DNA of 23,533 nucleotides from Oopsacas minuta (lineage: Eukaryota; Porifera; Hexactinellida; Lyssacinosida; Leucopsacidae). The stretch lies in the NCBI GenBank assembly GCA_024704765.1, contig JAKMXF010000101.1, positions 1 to 23,533 on the forward strand, written 5' to 3'. Made by a program: the position numbers and the translations under genes. This document shows, piece after piece, positions 17,574-23,533 of the stretch (within the stretch, counting starts at the first letter, position 1; each line of letters opens with the position of its first letter). The notes beneath the pieces were generated by a model. It was given only the letters and a program-made list of their open reading frames with translations. It did no database searches and had not been told where the DNA came from.

Positions 17574-18807
17574 CTAATGATTGAAGCTAGTCTTCCTGAC
17601 ATAATTTGGAGTGCCTAACAATTTGGTAGGTTGAGGTATTTCTCGGGGGTTATTGAATGAGAAAGAGTGGCTGAGTGTTGAAGAAGTGTCTGTATGTTTG
17701 GAGAATCCTCTGGGACGAGTAGGACTAAGTGGGAGGGTCAAGTAGGAGGGTGTAGAAATTTGTCTCGTGAGGGATGTTTGCCCAGGATCAGTCCATTTGC
17801 GAGTCATCCTGGGTGAAGCTAGATTTCTAAGTGGAAGTGTGAGAGGTGAAATGGTGTCGTCTTCGAAAACTTGTGAATCGTCTTCAATATCATTACGAGC
17901 CACAGCTCCAAATTTAGAAATACAGTCTTTCAATTGCTTAATCCCTCTAGAAATAAATCTACAGACACAAATATATACTAAATGAAACATGAATAAATAT
18001 AGTGAACACTCGTGATAACGAACCGAACTTAAATTAATTACTTTCAAGATATTACAGAATTTAGCGTTATTACGAAGTGTGATTCTTCGTCCCAGTACGA
18101 TATAAGGCGCAAATGAGGATGAAATAATGAGTTATTAATATTACAATTCAGTAGCGGTTGTGTTCTAATTAATTAATTAATTAATTAACAAGCAAGCCTC
18201 GTTTCTAGCTATTACATCAAAAAATCTTTCAAGCACTACTCGCTGGCGCTAACCTTATTATTCGCTGCCAAATAATATACTATTCGCTAGCGAATATCGA
18301 ATTCACAGTTGAATTGATGATGTACTCATGCCCAAAGATATTCGCCAGCGAAAAGTATTTGATTAATAGAGAGGGAATATGGATGCGTGGTTATGACCAT
18401 TACACACCTAGGAATTGGAAATGCGATAAACTATCAAAATAGAAATTCAAAATTAATTCCTACCTAAATCCATCCACTTTGGAGTGTTCGTTTTCTTTCT
18501 CCAAACTATTATCTAATCTCACCAAAAGATCATCCCTCAATTCTTTATATCTATTAGTATTCAGGGTCTCTTCCAGTGAGTCTCGTGCTCTCACCAAAAT
18601 GCTCATGTCTTCACTTCTCTGACTCCTCTCACGTCTCAACCTAGTTTCGACTAGAGTAACTTCTCTCAGTAGCAAAGCTTTTCTCTTCGCGACAACCGTT
18701 TGTATCTGTTGGAATGTATCAGTAATTTCTAGTATCACTGAAAGCGCCATTTGGTGAATATCATCAGTTTGTGTCATATCTAAACCTTTGTCTGAAACTA
18801 CAGCCAT
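17574..18807 (-). CDS. two-exon coiled-coil protein with Ser/Pro-rich tail (TRIM-like coiled coil, no NHL)
   Basis: Exon 1 (18464-18807) begins at ATG (MAVVSDKGLDMTQ); the frame continues upstream only from a TTG. Exon 2 (17574-17958) joins through a GT-AG intron (17959-18463), phase 2, giving GF-R-FISRGIKQL. The product is 242 residues. Residues about 20-110 are a long charged helix (VVAKRKALLLREVTLVETRL, then RRERSQRSEDM and ELRDDLLVRLDNSLEKENE), ending in KQLKDCISKFGAVA, much like the coiled coil of TRIM-type proteins. Residues about 130-242 are disordered, with many SP/TP sites (ISPLTLPL, TPSYLTLPLSPTRPRG) and no NHL repeat. It is on the same strand as the broken NHL gene near 21 kb. A scaffold or oligomerisation role is inferred; the function is unknown. 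It may be a truncated family member that gained a new tail. Confidence 0.72.
18166..18188. repeat. (TTAA)n simple repeat
   Basis: About five uninterrupted TTAA/AATT units lie inside the intron of the two-exon coiled-coil gene. Confidence 0.85.
18239..18354. repeat. cluster of TTCGCTAGCGAA-type palindromes, possible small MITE
   Basis: CTCGCTGGCGC at the left is mirrored by TTCGCCAGCGAA at 18341-18352. Between them is a perfect 16-bp palindrome, TATTCGCTAGCGAATA (18281-18296), and a half copy TTCGCTGCC. It lies in the intron 17959-18463. Confidence 0.5.
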
Positions 18808-19442
18808 TATAATTACTACTAGCAATTGTACAGGAGCTTCCTTTATATATCAGACTAAAGTTAATGATCCCCGTTGTTGTTGGTATCAGTTTCATCAATG
18901 TTGCTTCATCAATTTTGTAGTCAAAACTGCACTACAATTGTGACACAATACACATCAAATCATTCAATATCATCCTATGTAAACTAACACACAGAATTAA
19001 GAGATATATTAAAGTATAAATATTATAAATCAAATTAGATAAAATGGTGTTTAATATTTTTAGATAGCTAGGATATTCGGTAAAATAATGTAAGATTCAT
19101 GTTTAGTTTTGCAAGCACGGATGCGTTCATGTCACCATATTGGAAAGTTCATACCATGTTCATATAAATAACTGCGATACTCACTCGCCTTCGAACTACT
19201 GATATTGATACTGTTGTAGGTTCAGTTAGCTAAACTGACAGATAAAGTTTCTGGAATTTCACCTTCATCAACGATTCTACAACATATATAATTTTTATCT
19301 AATAATGCATAAATTTAGCTTAGATCATCATCACGTATAATATTATTGAATTTCTATCATTCATATCAATTCGTATGTCTAATGGAATTTTCGATTCCAA
19401 GGAATAACCATGTGCTTAATTATCGACAGCTAAGACTTTTAT

Positions 19443-19670
19443 CTAAGATTTGAATGGTTGGAGAGTTCGATTGTTCAAACCTAAGTGAATGTGACCTGTG
19501 ACGTAAAGAGGGCTTTCTATCTCACGGAACGAACCATTTTGATACTCTAATAATATATGGTACCGAAAGGACTTGTTTTTCTTGGAAGAGTAAAATTTGT
19601 CGTTTGCCACACATGAAAAATCACGACAAAAGCTTGACAAGCGTCGTGCAAGAATATTCTGTGATTTTCA
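19443..19670 (-). other. unassigned protein-like frame, possible exon or remnant
   Basis: After an acceptor-like ATCACAG on the minus strand, the frame reads NILARRLSSFCRDFSCVAND, then KFYSSKKNKSFRYHILLEYQ, NGSFREIESPLYVTGH and IHLGLNNRTLQPFKS before TAG (19443-19445). Its composition, with balanced charge and alternating hydrophobics, looks more protein-like than most chance frames here. No start codon, partner exon or known domain could be identified, so it may still be chance. Confidence 0.2.
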
Positions 19671-19758
19671 TGGTCAAATGTGCAGCAACGACGGAAAAAT
19701 GTTAAATATCCTCAAGTAAAACTAGTCTGCTCCGTTCCGAAACCTGATTTTTGGCATA

Positions 19759-20227
19759 ATTCAGTTGAACCTCTATAAGTGGGGGTCGTCGGGACGGCAA
19801 ATATTTTGATATCCCCTATTTCCCACTTATAATTCCAACTACAAATATCCTTTAATAGTGTTTCAATTTGTATAATTAACTCTTCAAACGACCGGAAATA
19901 CAATGATATTAGATTTTATACTATCTCATAAGGTTATTTGTTGAATATAAATATTGTAGAAAATCACTTTTCTAAAGGAACCCAAAATTTCAATTGATCT
20001 TAGCAATATTACATATTTTGCACAAAAATAGATAATTCTAGAAAATTCAACATTGAATTCCACACGTAATTTTAACTTAGGATGGTATTGTTAATAATAA
20101 TTTTATCCCACTACCACTTCGGCTTATAGAGGTTAGTTTACATGAAAATGAACGAAAGTCGACCAAAATTGCCCCACCTATAGAGGTTCTCATTTATAGA
20201 GCCCCACTAATAGAGGTTGAACAGTTC
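19759..20227. mobile_element. foldback/pogo-like MITE, about 469 bp
   Basis: The left end has CAGTTGAACCTCTATAAGTG followed by GGG. The right end, on the minus strand, has CTGTTCAACCTCTATTAGTG followed by GGG. TA flanks both sides (19757-19758, 20228-20229). Extra right-end-like motifs (CCCACCTATAGAGGTTCTC, CTTATAGAGGTTAG) occur inside, suggesting internal duplication. It is non-coding. Confidence 0.65.
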
Positions 20228-20325
20228 TATTAAGTGGTGTAGTCTTCATAATTAAATATAAGTGGTAAATAAGAATTTACGGTATTGTTAGGTAGAAGAT
20301 TAGGAAAATTATCAATATATCATGT

Positions 20326-20640
20326 ACGAGCCAAAGGCTCGTCGCATTGCACCTCGAGGTATCCATTATTCTCCAAATTGACGGCCTCTTAGATTATTAT
20401 GATATAGCGTGACCTACGTAGGTCACGGATATAGATATATTTAGAACAATGTAATTCACAAATATACGTATATGGGGCATATATAATATTGAATTATTTG
20501 TAAGATCAATTCCCTTTGTAGCCGTTGAGAGCAAGTATCCACGTAAATTTTGAAATTTTTGCTAATTTGTTTACTTTATATTCATAAAAACAACAATCTG
20601 CAATTATAGCTACCTTACAAGGGTAATGATAATTCCTTGT
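20326..20640 (-). repeat. hairpin-tailed dispersed repeat, copy 4 (minus orientation)
   Basis: Read on the minus strand: GGTAGCTATAATTGCAG, ATGAATATAAAGTAAACAAA, ACTTGCTCTCAACGGCTAC, then a GC-rich tail GGTGCAATGCG joined directly to ACGAGCC-TTT-GGCTCGT (20326-20342). Between body and tail lies the perfect palindrome at 20409-20426. The tail is shorter than in copy 1. Confidence 0.58.
20409..20426. other. perfect 18-bp palindrome with TGACCT/AGGTCA half-sites
   Basis: GTGACCTACGTAGGTCAC is its own reverse complement. It contains two nuclear-receptor-type half-sites in everted arrangement around ACGT. It most likely belongs to the surrounding repeat; receptor binding is only a possibility. 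Confidence 0.5.
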
Positions 20641-20953
20641 AAATAATTACAGGCCGCATAAAGCTAACATCTACTGAGGTTATTGTTCTGTGTTGTAGTG
20701 ATCCTTATCCATCATATGATTATCTATGGAGTAGGGAAACAAGTGATTGCTCCATTCCATCTATTTATTGATAAATCTGGTAATTTTCTTATTTCTGTCC
20801 ATGATGCTCAGTATGTGTGTTTTCACATGAAGGGGAGTTAATACTCAAGATAGGAAAGAGGGACAAGGAGAGTGGTGAGTTATCAAACCCAATGGAGTAT
20901 GTATACAGTATACACCAGAAAGGGGGGCTTCTAATTGGGTCTGATAACCTTAC

Positions 20954-21006
20954 CATGCGATACAAATATTCTAGTAACTCCTTAACATAATTAGCTCTCT
21001 GAATAC
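20954..21006 (-). pseudogene. small exon-like segment, probably part of the broken NHL gene
   Basis: On the minus strand a good acceptor (TTTCATTTCAG) is followed by 53 bases reading IQRANYVKELLEYLYRM and a donor (ATG|GTAAGG). This is helical and protein-like, and on the same strand as the NHL remnants. No exact partner exons could be fixed. Confidence 0.3.
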
Positions 21007-21257
21007 CTGAAATGAAAGAATAAAATGATAGGTGAAAGTTCAAGAATTGAATTCTGCCATTTATAAATTCAGCAAGATATTATCAAATGAGACATCTATG
21101 CCTACTGGACTGTCAATTCTAATTCTTTCTTCCCTTTATCCTCTGACAGAATGTAATATTTTCCTTCATAGAATATACCTTTATACAACAGCAGACTTGT
21201 GGATTTGTCAAATTATTTACAAATTATCTGATTTGATGAGATGTTGAGGGATATCAT

Positions 21258-21314
21258 GGCCGGCGCCGCCTATTAAACCAATTGGGTGTCCGGACACGCA
21301 CGGTGGCGCTGGCC
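21258..21314. repeat. GC-rich hairpin island with a second palindrome in the loop
   Basis: GGCCGGCGCCGCC (21258-21270) pairs with GGTGGCGCTGGCC (21302-21314) at 11 of 13 positions. The loop holds the perfect palindrome GTGTCCGGACAC (21286-21297). The island stands out sharply from the AT-rich surroundings. Confidence 0.6.
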
Positions 21315-21429
21315 CTGGATATGATCGGATTTGCTTAGGATTCGAATGAAATTTGAAAGGATTTGATTTGGATTGCTGATTTCTTTGAATTTGAATGGAA
21401 ATATGCATCAACTCCACAACTCTGTAAAC

Positions 21430-21978
21430 GACAGAGATGATATAGTACTACCTAAATTTAGACAGTTTATCCTTGCTATATAGGCTGGACATTCCATCTT
21501 GTGATCGAATAAGAAAATTCAATCAGAAGAACTATTAAATACCAGTACTCTATTCAATCCTTCATCACACATGTAGATATAGTTAGTCACAGGATCTATG
21601 GCTATAATATCAGGATAACGACATCATCTTATAATTTGGTGTCCTATTCTTCCTGGGGTCAAGTCGTACTCTTCCAGTTTATATCAGTCTCTTCTCAAGC
21701 AAATCATCCCATTCCAAACCACCGTTATTGTAGGTAAGACGAGCTGTCTCGAGTTTGCTCTCCAACTCTTTATCATTTCGCCCATGAGAGCAACACTCTG
21801 GTTCAGAACTTACCCGTATTCCCTTTCAGAGTATATAGTAATACTTTAGAGGCTAACTTTTCCATATTTCCTCCCCCAATTCATTGTCTAACAAGAGTTG
21901 TAATTCTGCGAAGATGTATCTCTCTCTGTCTTGCAGAACCTTGGGTGCTCTCAAGAATTCTCTACGGACTATCTCGAC
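21430..21978 (-). pseudogene. broken coiled-coil/NHL-repeat gene
   Basis: Three protein-like pieces lie in order on the minus strand. The first, after an acceptor (TTCCCCTCAG) at 21979, reads VEIVRREFLRAPKVLQDRER, then YIFAELQLLLDNELGEEI, and stops at 21853-21855; it is coiled-coil-like. The second (about 21680-21815) includes KELESKLETARLTYNNGGLE and WDDLLEKRLI before a stop. The third (about 21430-21615) reads IIAIDPVTNYIYMCDEGLNR, then VLVFNSSSD, a TGA (21519-21521), and IFLFDHKMECPAYI. The last piece aligns with the NHL repeat of the gene at 1-705 (GIAVDYRTDNIYV, NNRVQVF, FLFLFG, KMKCPV). Stops and frame changes make a functional product unlikely, though the first piece keeps a good acceptor. 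Confidence 0.7.
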
Positions 21979-23026
21979 CTGAGGGGAAAAATGTCATCAA
22001 CTTGAGCCTCGGTAACACTAGCAATTATTTATATCGGCAAAATAATTTGCTGAATAATATTTATGTAAGAAAATATTAATATTCAGTTAATAATTAATTG
22101 GTTACAAAATGTATGGTTCTGTAAGAATAATAATAAATTCAATGAAATCTGAATAAAACTAAATTATTGTTAGAAAAGGGATGTTGTAAAACTTAAGGGG
22201 GTGCTATTGGTGTTGCAACACCATGGCATGGCCCGGGCCCTGAGGGACCCACATAGGGGCTCCCTCCAGAGAGTTCACCACAGTAGATTCGTAGGGCATT
22301 AGTTTCGTAATCTATTTTTGACATCTCATATATAAGAGGTGCTTATACATTTCAGAAAAGTGTTCTGAAAACATGATCGTGAACATGATTGCGATCCTTT
22401 TTGGCGCAAGGTAGAATTGGGATCACGATCTCTGATCTTTAATTTGGTATCGACTAATGCCCTATTCACAGAGCAAAATTTAGGGCCTTGAATTTTGGAC
22501 CCGCCCTGATCAGTGTTCCCCTAAAGAGCGTTAAGCGTCAATTAACGCGCGCTTTCCTAGCTGAATGACGCGCTTAGAATATCTATATCTAAATGCGTTA
22601 TAATGAAGACTATGCATAGGTCTAGTACGTGTATAAGGGACAGAGGCCCCCTCAATCCCAGAAATGAGCGCTATCCAAAATATTGTGGGAAATGCTGGCC
22701 CTGATTAATTACATTTCAATTACAGGGCTCTCAACTCTCACGATTTCGCGTCTTCACTTACAGCAAAATCCTTTGTCTTTGACCTTTCATAGATAACTAA
22801 TAGTAATACTAATCTTTGAAAGTCCTGCAATTACAATTACAATACAATTACCCTATGTCTCCGCTCCACTTTCTATAGCCTTCCGACGGCTCTTGGTCTC
22901 CTTATTGTGAACAAGATTTTTGGCACAATGAAGCATGGGGGTTCACACTAAGTGGTCCAGACTGTATTATCATTTAAAATTTTGATTTTACCTCCATATT
23001 TCTAGTCTAATTAAATTATTATTGTA
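21979..23026. other. intergenic, repeat fragments only
   Basis: No gene was seen. It holds the perfect palindromes GGTGTTGCAACACC (22209-22222) and GGCCCGGGCC (22230-22239), several CCCTG right-end-like motifs (about 22241, 22509, 22702) and the repeat at 22723-22805. The promoter of the plus-strand NHL gene should lie at its right end. Confidence 0.45.
22723..22805 (+). repeat. dispersed repeat beginning CAGGGCTCTCAAC, copy 2
   Basis: It is identical to 8250-8262 over the first 13 bases. TTTCGCGTCT, CAGCAAAATCCT, CTTTCATA and AACTAAT follow in the order seen in copy 1. No other end was recognised. Confidence 0.4.
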
Positions 23027-23533
23027 ATGGCTACTGCCCCTACTTTCTCTGATGATTCAGTTAATTTTGAGTTTCAAATAACTCGTATCAAAACTGAGAT
23101 TGTTTCTCACTTTCTTAAATTAACGGACACTCTGGAGAACAGAAAGAACGATCTTTTGAGAGAATTGGAGGAAATTTACAACAATTACAAACATGAAAAT
23201 GATAAACACACACAATATGTCCTAGAACTTGAAAAGTCTTCAAAGTTTATTCGAGAAAATCTACAATCTTTAGCCTTTAACGATACTCAAAGAGGAATTA
23301 TTCAAACATTAGAACAGAAACAGAAAGAAATAGAATCTGAATTGAAACCCAAACTTATTTCATTTGAATTTGATGATACACTATTGGATAGAATTAATGG
23401 ATTTGGTAAGATTAGTGTTGTTAATTCAAGTTACTCATGTCTACCAGTTGTAGATTATAAAGGTAAAGTGAAACCAGTAGTGAGTATAGATACTGGAGGT
23501 AGTGGTGAAGGACAATTCAGGAATCCATGGGGA
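23027..23533 (+). CDS. coiled-coil/NHL-repeat protein, paralog of the gene at 1-705, 3' part outside window
   Basis: The frame is open from ATG at 23027 to the right edge, giving 169 codons (MATAPTFSDDSVNFEFQ). Residues about 15-110 form a charged coiled coil (ENRKNDLLRELEEIYNNYK). They are followed by the linker DRINGFGKISVVNSSYSC (121 onward) and the start of the first NHL repeat (GSGEGQFRNPWG). There is no RING or B-box. In codons 121-153 the DNA is identical to the left-edge gene, while the coiled coil is much more diverged. The gene points away from its paralog. The role is probably in cytosolic protein assembly; the function is unknown. Confidence 0.83.
   Translation, partial: MATAPTFSDDSVNFEFQITRIKTEIVSHFLKLTDTLENRKNDLLRELEEIYNNYKHENDKHTQYVLELEKSSKFIRENLQSLAFNDTQRGIIQTLEQKQKEIESELKPKLISFEFDDTLLDRINGFGKISVVNSSYSCLPVVDYKGKVKPVVSIDTGGSGEGQFRNPWG

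Larger units (their letters stand above)
18808..20788. other. 2-kb region without a recognised gene
   Basis: It should contain the promoter of the coiled-coil gene at its left end. It holds one unassigned frame (19443-19670), a foldback-type MITE (19759-20227) and hairpin-tailed repeat copy 4 (20326-20640). Nothing else was recognised. Confidence 0.5.

Overview
The window is eukaryotic and most likely comes from an early-branching animal, with a demosponge the best guess. The DNA is AT-rich. Genes are broken by short GT-AG introns, one gene is an animal adhesion GPCR, two genes belong to a coiled-coil/NHL (TRIM-like, no RING visible) family, and the spaces between and inside genes are full of short non-autonomous DNA transposons. 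The sponge assignment is inference from gene style and was not tested. No bacterial operons, rRNA, tRNA or CRISPR were seen.

Layout. 1-705 (minus) is the 5' part of a coiled-coil/NHL-repeat gene that runs off the left edge. 2090-9621 (minus) is an adhesion GPCR reconstructed here from eight exons: long-form C-type lectin domain with an EPN motif, two Ig domains, a GAIN domain with an H-F|T GPS, seven membrane segments and a cytoplasmic tail. All seven introns join in frame; the signal-peptide exon was not found. 9622-14959 has no convincing gene. It holds dispersed repeats, two nested hAT-type elements with 8-bp target duplications and one possible decayed exon. 14960-16606 (minus) is an intronless lysosomal beta-hexosaminidase (GH20). 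17574-18807 (minus) is a two-exon coiled-coil protein with a Ser/Pro-rich tail. About 20954-21978 (minus) holds broken remains of another coiled-coil/NHL gene. 23027-23533 (plus) is the start of a second intact coiled-coil/NHL gene, which runs off the right edge.

The two edge genes are paralogs in divergent orientation, and the remnant between them points to a local family that gains and loses members. The genes show no operon-like or pathway link to each other: the GPCR would act at the cell surface, the hexosaminidase in the lysosome, and the coiled-coil/NHL proteins probably in the cytosol.

The least explained signal is a dispersed repeat with at least four copies (about 6121-6460, 9896-10279, 14430-14770 and 20326-20640). 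Each copy has AT-rich body units followed, always on the same side relative to the body, by a GC-rich cluster of tiny perfect hairpins with three-base loops. Comparing copies shows a compensated stem change, a deletion between GCG repeats and an apparently flipped loop. I cannot place this family in a known transposon class. A second notable structure is a set of transposons nested inside one another in the last GPCR intron.
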